From: Halapricum desulfuricans | GTDB taxonomy: Archaea > Halobacteriota > Halobacteria > Halobacteriales > Haloarculaceae | DNA length: 64,000 nt | Assembly (NCBI RefSeq): GCF_017094505.1 | Contig: NZ_CP064787.1 | Span: 2,876,339-2,940,338, forward strand | Direction: 5' to 3' | Shown: positions 8,913 through 18,442 of the stretch, in pieces | Layout of the letters: every line of letters starts with the position of its first letter | Numbering within the stretch: the first letter of the stretch is position 1 | The notes under the pieces: generated by a model | The model's database searches: none | The model's input: only the letters and a program-made list of their open reading frames with translations | Told to the model about the DNA's origin: nothing | Position numbers and translations under genes: made by a program

Positions 8913-9440
8913 ATGCGCCGCATCGCCCTGATCGCCGGGATCGGTCTGATTCTTCTGATCGGACTGCTCAGCTACAGCGTCCTGTGGGCCGCCTCGACAG
9001 GTGGCAGTGATACGGAGGGGACAGTAAACGCGACTATCACCGGGCTCGAACCGCGCGTGTCGGTCAACACGCTCTCGCTCGAGCAGGCACTCGCCGGCGA
9101 CGGGACGACGAGCTGTGTCAGCACTGTGCCGATGCCCGACGGCTGGCAACTCGCGGGGAGCGCGCGTCTCGAACGCCGGGGGAACGCGAGCGGCCAGCGA
9201 ACGCTCTCGTGGTCGCTGACTGTCGACGGTCGGCGACTGTCGAACGGGACGGAAACGCTCGATCGCTACGGCTCCGAGCGACTCCTGTTCGTCGACGCCG
9301 GCGAGTGGGACGGGGCGCTCGAACCTGGCTCGACGGCGACGGCGAACCTGACAGTATCGTACAACGGGACGCGAGTCACGAGCGAAACCCGATCGATCAC
9401 GGTTCACAACAGGAGCGAACCGCCCTGCTCGGACAAGTGA
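8913..9440 (+). CDS. membrane-anchored or secreted protein of unknown function
   Basis: 175-residue protein with one N-terminal hydrophobic segment (residues 4-27) that acts as an uncleaved anchor or Sec signal. The rest is a predicted beta-rich ectodomain with several NGT/NAT/NLT sequons, often seen in haloarchaeal surface proteins. Two Cys (CVSTVP and near the C-terminus) could form an extracellular disulfide. No family is recognised. Confidence 0.7.
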   Translation: MRRIALIAGIGLILLIGLLSYSVLWAASTGGSDTEGTVNATITGLEPRVSVNTLSLEQALAGDGTTSCVSTVPMPDGWQLAGSARLERRGNASGQRTLSWSLTVDGRRLSNGTETLDRYGSERLLFVDAGEWDGALEPGSTATANLTVSYNGTRVTSETRSITVHNRSEPPCSDK

Positions 9441-9558
9441 TAGCGGTTACTGTAACGATGTGCCGGTGTGACCGCACACCGGCGGACTCGCAAGGCTCAA
9501 TCGCCGAGTCCAGTTCCGGAGCCAGAGGGTTTTGGCCCCGGGGGCCATAGGCCAGCGT

Positions 9559-10377
9559 ATGGAATACGAGACCACCCAGGGCGTGGAGGTGCCGGCGCTC
9601 GGCCTGGGAACGTGGCAACTCACCGGACGGGACTGCGCTACAGCCGTCGAGACGGCCCTGGAAGTCGGCTACCGACACATCGACACCGCACAGGTCTACG
9701 GCAACGAGGCGGAGGTCGGCGAGGGCATCGCCGCCGCCGGCGTCGATCGCGAGGAGGTCTTCCTGACGACGAAACTGGACGCCCGAAACCGGACCTACCA
9801 GCGAGTGGTCGACTCGACCCGCGAGAGTCTCGAGAAACTGGGGACCGACTACGTGGACCTGCTGTTGATCCACCAGCCGAACTACCTCACGCGGGCCAGC
9901 CACGAGGAGACGCTGCGGGCGATGGCCGACCTCGTCGACGAGGGACTAATCCGTCACGTCGGCGTGAGCAACTTCGGCGTCGAGAAGCTCAAACACGCTC
10001 GGGAGGTCAGCGACGTCCCCATACTCACCGATCAGGTCCAGTACCACCCCTACTGGGACCAGCGGACGCTGCTGGATTACTGTCGCGTTCACGACGTGCT
10101 CCTGACGGCCTACAGTCCGCTGGCCCGGGGGAGCGTGCTGGACGATCCGATCCTCGAACGGATCGGGACGGCCTACGGCAAATCGCCGGCACAGGTCGCC
10201 CTGCGGTGGTTGCTCCAGCAGGACGGCGTCGTCACGATCCCCAAGGCGACGAGCCGCGAGCACATCGAATCGAACCTGGATGTCTTCGACTTCTGGCTGA
10301 GCGACGCCGAGATGCGCGAGATCCGCCAGCCCTCGAAGCTCCGGACGGCCGCGGCCTACCTGCGGTCGATGGTGTGA
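9559..10377 (+). CDS. aldo/keto reductase
   Basis: 272-residue NADPH-dependent oxidoreductase of the aldo/keto reductase superfamily ((beta/alpha)8 barrel). The catalytic tetrad is intact: Asp42, Tyr47, Lys72 and His105 (LLIHQPNY). The GVSNFGVEKL block and the cofactor-binding IPKATS block are in place. It most resembles the 2,5-diketo-gluconate reductase-like branch. The ATG at 9559 is preferred over an in-frame start at 9532. Substrate unknown. An MBL-fold hydrolase follows on the same strand 31 bases on. Confidence 0.93.
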   Translation: MEYETTQGVEVPALGLGTWQLTGRDCATAVETALEVGYRHIDTAQVYGNEAEVGEGIAAAGVDREEVFLTTKLDARNRTYQRVVDSTRESLEKLGTDYVDLLLIHQPNYLTRASHEETLRAMADLVDEGLIRHVGVSNFGVEKLKHAREVSDVPILTDQVQYHPYWDQRTLLDYCRVHDVLLTAYSPLARGSVLDDPILERIGTAYGKSPAQVALRWLLQQDGVVTIPKATSREHIESNLDVFDFWLSDAEMREIRQPSKLRTAAAYLRSMV

Positions 10378-10408
10378 CTTTTCGGGGCTGGCACGAGTAC
10401 GCTCGCGC

Positions 10409-11074
10409 ATGGCGACGGAACTCATCGAGGGCGTCTGGTGGCTCGATCTCCGCGGTGTGAACGCCTATCTCGTCGATGACGGTGACAGCCTGACGCTCGT
10501 GGACGCGGGCACGCCGCTGTCGCGCCGTAAGCTGGCGCGGGACCTTCGGGACCTCGGCCGCGGCTTCGCCGATATCGACCGGGTGCTGGTGACCCACTAC
10601 GACGTCGACCACGTCGGCGTACTGGACCGGATCGATGCACCCGTCTACGCCGGCGCGACCGACGCTCCGCTGGTGGCAGGCGAGCGCCGGCCGGGCGTAG
10701 GCGGTCGCAAGGGACTGAGTCAGCGTCTCGCGGCCCCGTTCTGTCCACCGCCGGCCGGTCCAGTCCGCTCGATCGGTGACGGCGACAGCGTCGGTTCGTT
10801 TACGGTCTTCCACACTCCTGGCCACACGCCGGGGCACGTCAGCTACGTCAGCGAGCGCCTGTCGGCGGCCTTTGTCGGTGATCTGGTCCGGGAGTCGGAC
10901 GGGCGACTCGAGCCCTCACCGTGGCTTCTGAGCCACGACACCGAACAGGTGCGAGCGAGCATTCGGCGACTGGCTGCGGAGCTTCCCGAGGTTGACGTCC
11001 TCGGGATGGGCCACGGGATCCCGTTCAAGCGGGACGGTCGCGAACGGCTGCGAGAACTGGCCGACCGGCTGTGA
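10409..11074 (+). CDS. MBL-fold metallo-hydrolase
   Basis: 221-residue metallo-beta-lactamase-fold hydrolase. The first metal motif reads HYDVDH (residues 63-68), with Asp replacing the second His of the common HxHxDH; this occurs in some branches of the family. Later ligands are visible in HTPGHTPGH, FVGDLV and GMGHG. Likely a glyoxalase II-like or related hydrolase; substrate not predictable. Cytoplasmic. Confidence 0.87.
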   Translation: MATELIEGVWWLDLRGVNAYLVDDGDSLTLVDAGTPLSRRKLARDLRDLGRGFADIDRVLVTHYDVDHVGVLDRIDAPVYAGATDAPLVAGERRPGVGGRKGLSQRLAAPFCPPPAGPVRSIGDGDSVGSFTVFHTPGHTPGHVSYVSERLSAAFVGDLVRESDGRLEPSPWLLSHDTEQVRASIRRLAAELPEVDVLGMGHGIPFKRDGRERLRELADRL

Positions 11075-11198
11075 CCGTCTGGTTCGGATCGACTGGCCCG
11101 GCAGTGCCAGACGACGTGGGGCCCGCAGGAAGTGTTAGCTATCCACACGACGTTTCAGGACCGATACGACCATGTCGGCGGCGCGAGCACGGAGAGAC

Positions 11199-11789
11199 AT
11201 GTACGTCGGACGATTCGTGATCGTCGGCCCGGAGGTCGGCGCGTACCGCGTGTCCTCGCGCTCGTTTCCGAACCGCCGGGCCGTCGACCGTGACGGTACC
11301 GTTACGATCGAACCCACGCCCGATGCGCCGCCGTCGGACAACCCCTACATCTCCTACAACGGGCTGCGGGTGACCGACCGGGGCGCGGTCGTCGGCAACG
11401 GCAGCCACGTCGACCCCATCGCCGAGAAACTGCAACTGGGCTATCCCGCCCGGGACGCGCTGGCCGAACCGCTGCTGGCGCTCGATTTCGAGAAAGACGA
11501 CTACGACACCCCCCGGATCGCCGGCATCGTCGGGCTGGACGACGACCCCACGGCCGAGGACGCCGTGATCGGGACGGTCCGCCGAGACGCGCTGCTCGTC
11601 GAGGACGTCACCGAACCGACGCTGGTCGCGACCTACGAGAAAGCGAGTCCCGAGGCGTTCGATTTCGCGGCGAGCGACGCCGCCGAGGCCGCCCGCGAGG
11701 CCTACGATCTCGACTTCGAGCACGCCGTCTGTGCGGCGGGCGTCGCCGTCGACGGCGACGGCTTCGAGACGGCGGTAGTCAACGAGTAG
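11199..11789 (+). CDS. purO: IMP cyclohydrolase, archaeal type
   Basis: About 196-residue PurO-family enzyme that closes the ring of FAICAR to give IMP, the last step of purine synthesis in many archaea. The start [10 protein letters not shown] and the block [11 protein letters not shown] are characteristic. An in-frame ATG nine codons upstream (11172) would add an Arg-rich extension out of keeping with the family, so 11199 is preferred. The gene stands alone between the MBL hydrolase and convergent rfcC. Confidence 0.9.
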   Translation: MYVGRFVIVGPEVGAYRVSSRSFPNRRAVDRDGTVTIEPTPDAPPSDNPYISYNGLRVTDRGAVVGNGSHVDPIAEKLQLGYPARDALAEPLLALDFEKDDYDTPRIAGIVGLDDDPTAEDAVIGTVRRDALLVEDVTEPTLVATYEKASPEAFDFAASDAAEAAREAYDLDFEHAVCAAGVAVDGDGFETAVVNE

Positions 11790-11810
11790 ACAGGCGAACC
11801 GTCGCGCGTG

Positions 11811-12821
11811 TCACGCCCGCGTTTCCGCCGGCAGCGACGCCAGGAAATGCGAGAGGTGCAGCCGTTCGTCTGTCCCCTCGACCAGATCGAAGTCGATCTC
11901 GCCGGCGAGCCGGTGGACCCGGGCGAGTTGCCGCCCGGTGTAGCGTGATCGGGCGGTCCGCAGGATCGCCTCCATCAGCTCGGCACCGCTGTAGCCCTCG
12001 TCGACGAGCAGGTCGTCGAGCGTCGAGCGCGCGTCGTCGAAGCGCCCCTCTTCGGCGGCGACGAGCATCGCCTCGACGTCGTCGTCGGCCTCGACCTCGC
12101 CGAGTACCTCGTAGGCCGCGTTCATCGTGATCTCGCCTTCGGCCTCGGCGGTGGTCTGGGCGCTCAACACGGCCGTCCGGACGTCGCCGTCGGCGTAGCC
12201 GGCGACGTACTCAAGCCCCTCCTCGTCGTGGTCGACGCCTTCGGCTTCGACGATCCGTTCGAGGACGGCGACGAGTTCCTCGTGGGTCGGCGCGCGCACG
12301 GGAACGGGGAAGCAGCGCGAGCGGATCGGCGCGATCAGCGTGCTGGGCTGGCGCGTCGCGATGACGAACTGCGTGGCCTCGTAGTACTGCTCCATGACCC
12401 GACGCAGCGCCTGCTGGAAGTCCTCGCGCATCGACTCGGCGTTGTCCAGCAGGATCGTCTTGTAGCTCCCGCCCACCGGCGTGTAGCTGGCCGACTCTTT
12501 GAGCACGTAGTTGATCATCTCCCGCTTTGGGAGGTCGCTCTTGCCGGCGAGAAACGACCGAAACCGGGGGTCGTTCTTGATCTCGGTCTTCGAGCGGTCG
12601 AAGAAGTCGGCGACGTTGAGTTCGATGAAGTCGTTCTCGGCACCCTCGTGTACGTCGGCCGCGAGCGCTCTGACGGCGGCGGTCTTGCCGGCCCCTTTCG
12701 GTCCGTGAACGAAGAGGTTCATCGGTTCCTCGCGGGCGCGTTCCATGCGCTCGCGCACCGTCCCCTGGGGCAAGTCGTCGATCGCCGGCGCGTGCGCCTC
12801 GGTCCACAGCGGCCCGTCCAT
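11811..12821 (-). CDS. rfcC: replication factor C small subunit (second paralogue)
   Basis: 336-residue AAA+ clamp-loader subunit that helps load PCNA at primer ends. The Walker A motif GPKGAGKT is at residues 40-47. The Walker B region reads LLDNAES in place of the canonical DEAD, and the arginine-finger SRC motif is kept (PIRSRCFP). This matches the divergent second small subunit of haloarchaea, which works with RfcA and the large subunit RfcB. The altered Walker B suggests weakened ATPase activity, which is an inference. It is convergent with purO. Confidence 0.88.
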   Translation of the reverse strand: MDGPLWTEAHAPAIDDLPQGTVRERMERAREEPMNLFVHGPKGAGKTAAVRALAADVHEGAENDFIELNVADFFDRSKTEIKNDPRFRSFLAGKSDLPKREMINYVLKESASYTPVGGSYKTILLDNAESMREDFQQALRRVMEQYYEATQFVIATRQPSTLIAPIRSRCFPVPVRAPTHEELVAVLERIVEAEGVDHDEEGLEYVAGYADGDVRTAVLSAQTTAEAEGEITMNAAYEVLGEVEADDDVEAMLVAAEEGRFDDARSTLDDLLVDEGYSGAELMEAILRTARSRYTGRQLARVHRLAGEIDFDLVEGTDERLHLSHFLASLPAETRA

Positions 12822-12980
12822 CGGATCGGCGTAGGCGGGCGGCGTTGAAGTATCCTGCGAGCGACGGGCGGGCGAGTCGAAAGAGAGGTCCCAGTCGGCA
12901 GGCGTCGGCCCGCGGGAACCGACTGCGATCGGTCCGGGAAGTCGAAGAGCGTATGAACCAGCCAGCCTACCTGACAGCTA

Positions 12981-13532
12981 ATGAGCACCGACGAGACCCA
13001 CGAGAACGCCGAGCAGGACGTCATCGCGGTCGACGCCGAGGACAACGAGCAGGGGCTGGTCAACCGACTGGATGCCCACACCGGCGACGGGATCCGCCAT
13101 CGCGCGTTCACCGCGCTGCTGTTCGACGGGGACGGGAACGTTCTGCTGGCCCAGCGCGCCCCGGAAAAGCGGCTGTGGAACACCTACTGGGACGGGACGG
13201 TCGCCTCTCACCCGCGGGAGGGACAGACACAGAAGGAGGCGACGGAGATCCGTCTGGAGGAGGAGCTCGGCGTCACGCCGGATCAGTACGAGAACCTGCG
13301 GGTGACCGATCGCTTCGAGTACAAGCGCTACTTCGAGAACGCGGGCGTCGAACACGAGGTCTGTACGGTGTTACAGGCGACGCTGACCGACACGACCCTC
13401 GACCCCGACCCGGAGGAGGTCGCCGGCCTGCTGTGGGCCCCTTACGAGCGCCTGCAGGCCCATCCCGAGCAGTACCGCCAGCTTCGGCTCTGCCCCTGGT
13501 TCGAAATCGCGATGCGCCGCGACGCTGAGTAG
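12981..13532 (+). CDS. idi: isopentenyl-diphosphate delta-isomerase, type 1 (Nudix)
   Basis: 183-residue Nudix-fold enzyme interconverting IPP and DMAPP for isoprenoid lipids. The Nudix-like helix lies around residues 79-101 and the EHE block (124-126) holds the catalytic Glu. In the motif where the well-studied bacterial enzyme has Cys (VCGHP) this protein has Ala75-Ser76-His77-Pro78 (TVASHP), so the usual active-site Cys is absent. Length and flanking blocks (LAQRAPEK, WNTYWDGT) fit the family well. Confidence 0.9.
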   Translation: MSTDETHENAEQDVIAVDAEDNEQGLVNRLDAHTGDGIRHRAFTALLFDGDGNVLLAQRAPEKRLWNTYWDGTVASHPREGQTQKEATEIRLEEELGVTPDQYENLRVTDRFEYKRYFENAGVEHEVCTVLQATLTDTTLDPDPEEVAGLLWAPYERLQAHPEQYRQLRLCPWFEIAMRRDAE

Positions 13533-13572
13533 CGATACCGCGCTTTCTCGTTCGAGTGGACGACGGATCCAC

Positions 13573-14280
13573 TCAGACCAGTCGCCACTCGGTTTCGCCA
13601 TCGGGGCGTTCCCCGGCGCGTTCGATCACGCCGCGGCGCTCCATCTCCTCGAGGACTTCCCCGAGGCGGTCGGGCTGGGCGATCTCCATCTCGATGCGCT
13701 CGATCTGGTGGTACTCCCGCAGCGCCGCGCGGATGTCTTCCCGGTCGAAGGTCTCGGCGTCGGCTTTCTCCATCACGCCCGAGACGAGATCGACCATGTC
13801 CTCGATGAAGTTCCAGGGATAGACGATCCAGGCCCACTGCTCGAGGCGTTCACCGACGAAATCGGGCTCGAACTCGCTGGTGCCAAGCAGTTGCAGCGTC
13901 GCCGTCCGGACGGCGCTGGGGTCGCGCTCGCGGACGTAGTCGGCGGCGTGAGCCATCGACTGACCGGTGTCGGCGATGTCGTCGACGATGAGAACGTCCT
14001 TGCCCTCGACGGACCCTTCCGGCATCGGGTAGCGCACCTCGGGTTCGTCGCTCTTGGCGGCTGCGCCGACGTAGTGCTCGATCTTCAGGCTCGTCAGGTC
14101 GTCAAGTCCGAGGAAATCACAGAGCGTGCGCCCGGCGAACCAGCCGCCGCGGGCCAGCGCGACGACGACGTCCGGCTCGAAGTCGTCGGCCTTGATCTCG
14201 TCGCTGACCTCCCGCGTGAGGCCGTAGATGTACTCCCAGTTCGTGATCGTGCAGGGGAACTCCTCCGGCAGGTCGCTCAT
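13573..14280 (-). CDS. phosphoribosyltransferase
   Basis: 235-residue protein with a type I phosphoribosyltransferase core. The PRPP-binding loop is VLIVDDIADTGQS; ARGGW upstream is the PPi loop. A C-terminal winged-helix-like extension (VLEEMERRGVIERAG) follows. Related haloarchaeal proteins are annotated as purine (xanthine/guanine) phosphoribosyltransferases, but the substrate is not certain. The open frame extends far upstream; the ATG at 14280 (MSDLPEEF) starts the conserved region. Divergent from the PhzF gene. Confidence 0.87.
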   Translation of the reverse strand: MSDLPEEFPCTITNWEYIYGLTREVSDEIKADDFEPDVVVALARGGWFAGRTLCDFLGLDDLTSLKIEHYVGAAAKSDEPEVRYPMPEGSVEGKDVLIVDDIADTGQSMAHAADYVRERDPSAVRTATLQLLGTSEFEPDFVGERLEQWAWIVYPWNFIEDMVDLVSGVMEKADAETFDREDIRAALREYHQIERIEMEIAQPDRLGEVLEEMERRGVIERAGERPDGETEWRLV

Positions 14281-14382
14281 CCGGTAGTCACCGTCCGAAC
14301 GATTGCCCCGACCGGCCATTAAGCCGGCGGGTTCGAGCGGGAACGCCAAACCGTTAACCGGCCGGCCCACCCACCGACAGCC

Positions 14383-15273
14383 ATGGACACTCGCGACGCA
14401 TACCTCGTCGACGCGTTCACCGACGAACCGACCGACGGCAACCCCGCCGGTGTCGTTCCCGATGCCGACGACCTCGACGCCGACCAAATGGGCGCGATCG
14501 CGAACGAACTCGGGGCCAGCGAGACGGTCTTTCTCCGAGACAGCGACAGCGCCGACCGCCAGCTCCGGTATTTCACCCCCGAGACGGAGGTCGACCTCTG
14601 TGGGCACGCAACGATCGCGGCCCACGCGTGGCTCGACGAACACGGCGTCATCGAGGCCGGCGAGCACACCGTCGAGACGGCCGTCGGCGTCCTCGACGTC
14701 CGCGTCGAGGCGGACGGCACGGTCTGGATGACCCAGAACGATCCCACAGTGGTAGAACTGGACGCGGACGCGGCGCAGGTGGCCGACGCGCTGGGGATCG
14801 AAGCCGACGCGATCAGGGCGGTCGGGTTGCCGATCGCGCGCACCTCGACGGGCCTGCCCTTTCTCGCGGTGCCGGTCGAGTACTTCGCGCACCTCTCGTC
14901 GATGGAGCCGGACATGCGCGCGATCGAGCAACTCTGTGCGACTCACGACGCGACCGGGATCTACGCGTTCACCTTCGACACGCTCGAGGGCGACTCGACG
15001 CTGCACGGGCGGATGTTCGCCCCCGGCGCGGGCGTCAAAGAGGACCCGGTCACCGGGACCGCCAGCGGGGCAGTCGGGGGCTATCTCGCTCATCAGGGCG
15101 CGCTGGAGGAGACGACGGACATGGTCTTCGAGCAAGGACACTTCCTGAATCGGCCGGGGACGGTCTCGGTCAGCGTCGGCTCGACGGTCGAGGTCGGCGG
15201 ACGAGCCGTCACGACGCTCGAGGGAACGGTCGTCGTCCCCGAGAGCGACGACGACGAGATCATCGAAGTGTGA
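14383..15273 (+). CDS. PhzF family isomerase
   Basis: 296-residue member of the PhzF/diaminopimelate-epimerase fold family. The conserved acid/base Glu47 (GASETVFL) and His75 with the CGHATIAAH block are present, as is the late phosphate-like loop [12 protein letters not shown]. Members isomerise small acids; the substrate in haloarchaea is unknown and phenazine synthesis is unlikely here. Its TGA stop directly abuts a 78 bp palindromic repeat. Confidence 0.9.
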   Translation: MDTRDAYLVDAFTDEPTDGNPAGVVPDADDLDADQMGAIANELGASETVFLRDSDSADRQLRYFTPETEVDLCGHATIAAHAWLDEHGVIEAGEHTVETAVGVLDVRVEADGTVWMTQNDPTVVELDADAAQVADALGIEADAIRAVGLPIARTSTGLPFLAVPVEYFAHLSSMEPDMRAIEQLCATHDATGIYAFTFDTLEGDSTLHGRMFAPGAGVKEDPVTGTASGAVGGYLAHQGALEETTDMVFEQGHFLNRPGTVSVSVGSTVEVGGRAVTTLEGTVVVPESDDDEIIEV

Positions 15274-15352
15274 TACTGGTGGCTATACGGTCGGAACGAT
15301 ATCTGGCACGACGGCGTGCCGGATCATTTCGAAACGGTATCGCCACCAGTAC
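15274..15352. repeat. palindromic repeat family B, copy 1
   Basis: About 78 bp imperfect palindrome. Outer arms are TACTGGTGGC (15274-15283) and GCCACCAGTA (15342-15351), with an inner hairpin ATCTGGCAC / GTGCCGGAT. It starts immediately after the TGA of the PhzF gene, so the combined sequence reads TGATACTGGTGGC. Two more copies lie at 36410-36486 and 51935-52012, each also touching a TGA stop codon. Confidence 0.85.
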
Positions 15353-15457
15353 GGGCCCGGATCGGTCGACCGTCGCCCGACATTCTCAACGGTTTATCGG
15401 ACGAAATCGGCCGATAGCGCAACTCCTATACGGAAGAAAGACAAATGTGTGGCCAGT

Positions 15458-16513
15458 ATGCAGCGGCTCGAGTCGGCGCCGCAGGACTTCGATCGGGTGC
15501 TGTCCTCGATGTGTACCGAGCCACATCCCGCGGCCCGACGGGCGGCCGAGCGGTTTCTCGCGACGAATCCGGGCGACCCGGAGACCTACCGGACGGTCGC
15601 CGATCTGGAGCGCGACGCCGTCGAGTTGCTCGGGACGGTGACCGGCCTGCCCGAACCAGCGGGCTACGTCACGAGCGGCGGGACCGAGGCGAACATCCAG
15701 GCGGTGCGGATCGCGCGCAACAGCGCCGAGACCGACGACCCGAACGTCGTGGTCCCGACACACGCCCACTTCAGTTTCTGGAAGGCGGCGGACCTCCTGG
15801 GGGTCGAACTCCGGACCGTGCCGGCTCGCGACCACCGCGCGAACACCGACGCAGTAGCCGAGTCGATCGACGCCGATACCGTGCTCGTCGTCGGCGTCGC
15901 CGGATCGACCGAGTACGGCTACGTGGACCCGATCCCGGAACTGGCCGAGCTGGCCCACGACGCCGGCGCGCTCTTTCACGTCGACGCCGCGTGGGGCGGG
16001 TTCTATCTGCCCTTTACCGAGCACCGGTGGCACTTCGGTCACGCGGACGTCGACACGATGACGATCGATCCCCACAAGGTCGGGCAGGCCGCGGTGCCCG
16101 CGGGCGGGTTGCTCGCGCGGTCGCCGGCGCTGCTTGACGTGCTGGCGATCGACACGCCCTATCTCGAATCGACCAAACAGGTCACGCTGACGGGCACGCG
16201 CTCGGGGGCCGGCGTCGCCAGCGCGGTCGCGGCCATGGAAGCGCTGTGGCCCGACGGCTACCGCGAGCAGTACCGCCGCTCGATGGAAAACGCCCGGTGG
16301 CTCGCCGACGAGCTGGCCGAGCGAGGCTACGACGTGGTCGAACCGGAACTCCCGCTTGTCGCCGCGGACGTCTCCCAGTCGCTGGTCGAGAAACTCCGCG
16401 ACAGGGGCTGGCGCGTCGCCAGGACCGGATCGGACGAACTCCGGGTGGTCTGCATGCCCCACGTCACCCGCTCGATGCTTCGGTCGTTCGTCGCTGATCT
16501 GGACTGGTACTAG
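15458..16513 (+). CDS. mfnA: pyridoxal-phosphate amino acid decarboxylase (MfnA type)
   Basis: 351-residue group II PLP decarboxylase of the archaeal tyrosine/aspartate decarboxylase family. The Schiff-base Lys207 sits in TIDPHKVG and the cofactor Asp176 in [19 protein letters not shown] binds PLP phosphate. Haloarchaea do not make methanofuran, so an L-aspartate 1-decarboxylase role giving beta-alanine for coenzyme A is the likely one (inference). The ATG at 15458 is preferred to a GTG nine bases upstream. Confidence 0.9.
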   Translation: MQRLESAPQDFDRVLSSMCTEPHPAARRAAERFLATNPGDPETYRTVADLERDAVELLGTVTGLPEPAGYVTSGGTEANIQAVRIARNSAETDDPNVVVPTHAHFSFWKAADLLGVELRTVPARDHRANTDAVAESIDADTVLVVGVAGSTEYGYVDPIPELAELAHDAGALFHVDAAWGGFYLPFTEHRWHFGHADVDTMTIDPHKVGQAAVPAGGLLARSPALLDVLAIDTPYLESTKQVTLTGTRSGAGVASAVAAMEALWPDGYREQYRRSMENARWLADELAERGYDVVEPELPLVAADVSQSLVEKLRDRGWRVARTGSDELRVVCMPHVTRSMLRSFVADLDWY

Positions 16514-16565
16514 CGCCGAGCCGAAACCGATACGTTTTATCAACCCGTCCGATCCAGTGACTACC

Positions 16566-17132
16566 GTGTCCGTGGAACTGGTCCCCGTCCTTGCGAGTGG
16601 CACACTCGAAGGGCTCTACGCGACGATCGAAGGTGCAATCAGGACAGCGACGGGGCCAGTCGGGCTACTCCTGATCGGGGTCTACTCGTTTCTGATCGCG
16701 TTCGTGCTCCCGCTGCCCAGCGAGATCGTCCTGGCTCCCGCGAGTCACATGAACCTCGGGCTGCCGACGGAGGCGAACGTGGCGCTGATCGTCCTCGTCA
16801 GCGGGCTCGGCAAGGCGGCCGGCAGCGTCTTCGCCTTTCACATCGGACAGGAGGCCAAGCAGTCGGGCCCGGTCATCCGGTTCGTGCGTCGATCGCGGTT
16901 CGACATCGTCAGCTGGTCGGAAAAGAAGACGGTCGAGCTCGCCCAGAAGTACGGCTACGTCGGCATGGCCCTGGCGCTGTCGGTCCCGGGCTTTCCCGAC
17001 ACGATCTCGATCTATGCCTTCTCGGTGCTCGAGACCGATTACTACCGCTTCGCGGCGGCGACATTCGCCGGCAGCGTCGGCCGGCTCGTCGTCACGATAG
17101 CGGGGTTCGCCAGCGTGACTGCCCTGCTGTGA
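16566..17132 (+). CDS. DedA/VTT-domain membrane protein
   Basis: 188-residue integral membrane protein with the VTT (SNARE-associated/DedA) pattern: a hydrophobic N-terminal segment, a re-entrant stretch LPLPSEIVLAPAS, then VSGLGKAAGSVFAFHIGQ and C-terminal segments ending in GSVGRLVV. Relatives act in lipid scrambling or membrane homeostasis. GTG at 16566 is the likely start, as no ATG lies near; another GTG is at 16572. Confidence 0.8.
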   Translation: MSVELVPVLASGTLEGLYATIEGAIRTATGPVGLLLIGVYSFLIAFVLPLPSEIVLAPASHMNLGLPTEANVALIVLVSGLGKAAGSVFAFHIGQEAKQSGPVIRFVRRSRFDIVSWSEKKTVELAQKYGYVGMALALSVPGFPDTISIYAFSVLETDYYRFAAATFAGSVGRLVVTIAGFASVTALL

Positions 17133-17210
17133 CGGGTTTTCTGCCGAGAACCGCGCCGTGATATCCTGTCACTCAGATACACTTATCCCCTCAGTCGTCG
17201 TCTAGAATGC

Positions 17211-17885
17211 ATGCAAACTCGTCGCATCTCCTCGCAGTCGATTCTCGGAGCGCTCGTGATCGTCATCGGACTCGCACTCCTGGCGGAAACGACCGGCTAC
17301 GCCGACGTCAGCGTCTTCTGGACGTACATCCCGTCGCTTTTCGTCCTGCTGGGTGTGTTCGCGCTGGTCGCCAGCGGGTTCCGGAACGTCGTCGGACCAG
17401 TGGTCGTAATCGCCGTCGCCAGCGCGTGGCAGCTCGTCACGCTGGAATATCTCACCGCCGAGGAAGTGGTCCAGCTGTGGCCGCTCGCGATCGTCCTCTT
17501 CGGCCTCTCGATCGTGCTGGGACAGTACCGCTCGCGGGTCAAGAGCGTCGACGGATCGTACGTCAGTGGGCTGGGCGTGTTCGGCGCATCCGAAAAGCGG
17601 GCGTCGAAGCTGTTCACCGGCGGGTCGCTGACGGCGCTATTCGGCGGAGCCACTCTGGACCTGCGTGACACGACGCTCGAGGACCGTCCCGTGACCGTCA
17701 CGGCGACGGCCGCGTTCGGCGGCGTCGACCTCATCGTCCCCCGCGAGTGGAACGTCTCCCTCGACGTGTTGCCGGTCTTCGGCGGGGCGAGCGACGACCG
17801 GCTCCGGGCGCAACACCAGCACGAGGAAATCGATCTGATCGTGACCGGATTCGCCGTCTTCGGCGGCGTCACCGTCAAAGACTGA
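17211..17885 (+). CDS. LiaF-like membrane protein
   Basis: 224-residue protein. The first 100 residues contain four hydrophobic segments, two short helical pairs as in DUF5668-type domains. The C-terminal half is a beta-helix-like domain with repeated GG motifs (LFGGATLDLRD, AFGGVDLIVP, VFGGASDDR, VFGGVTVKD), typical of LiaF C-terminal regions that sense membrane stress in Gram-positive bacteria. A role in envelope stress is inferred only. A lipoprotein gene starts three bases after the stop. Confidence 0.8.
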   Translation: MQTRRISSQSILGALVIVIGLALLAETTGYADVSVFWTYIPSLFVLLGVFALVASGFRNVVGPVVVIAVASAWQLVTLEYLTAEEVVQLWPLAIVLFGLSIVLGQYRSRVKSVDGSYVSGLGVFGASEKRASKLFTGGSLTALFGGATLDLRDTTLEDRPVTVTATAAFGGVDLIVPREWNVSLDVLPVFGGASDDRLRAQHQHEEIDLIVTGFAVFGGVTVKD

Positions 17886-17887
17886 CA

Positions 17888-18436
17888 GTGCCCGTGACCG
17901 ACCCTGACGCCCCTCTCTCGCCGAGAATCGAGAGACGAACGCTCCTGGTACTGACGGGAACAGCCAGTGCCGCGGCCATCTCCGGGTGTCTGTCCGCGCC
18001 GTCTTCCCGCGGTCCGTCCTACGAGCGTCTCGAAATCGACGGCAGTCCGCCCTTTGAGCCCGGTCTGCAGGACGTGACCGATCGGGGCCGCTACGCCGCA
18101 CTGGTCGTCACCGAACGTCAAGCGGAGCTGTTCGACTTCCGGCGACTGTCAGACCCAGAGGCGGCATTCGTCGGGGAGACGGATTTCAGCGCGTCCTACC
18201 TCGGGGTAGTCCAGGTCTGTCCCCTGAATTCCTCCATGCGATTCGAGGTCGTGGACGTTCACGAGAGCGATGTCACACTGACCGTCGGCGCGGTCGTCCG
18301 AGACGAACCGCCGCACTCGGACGATCGAGTCATCTCAACCCTGCTGCTCCGAATTCGCCGTCCGGCCCCGGACCGTATCACCGTCGAACTGGACATCGCC
18401 AACCGGCGTGAGACGTTCTCCGGGGCTCGTCTGTGA
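17888..18436 (+). CDS. lipoprotein of unknown function
   Basis: 182-residue exported lipoprotein. The N-terminus has Arg-rich RIERRTLLVLTG and a lipobox ending ISGC, consistent with Tat export and lipid anchoring. The start is GTG at 17888, or GTG at 17894; no ATG is near. The body is beta-rich without a recognised family. It follows the LiaF-like gene by two bases, so the two are probably cotranscribed. It is convergent with pheT. Confidence 0.75.
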   Translation: MPVTDPDAPLSPRIERRTLLVLTGTASAAAISGCLSAPSSRGPSYERLEIDGSPPFEPGLQDVTDRGRYAALVVTERQAELFDFRRLSDPEAAFVGETDFSASYLGVVQVCPLNSSMRFEVVDVHESDVTLTVGAVVRDEPPHSDDRVISTLLLRIRRPAPDRITVELDIANRRETFSGARL

Positions 18437-18442
18437 GCTACG

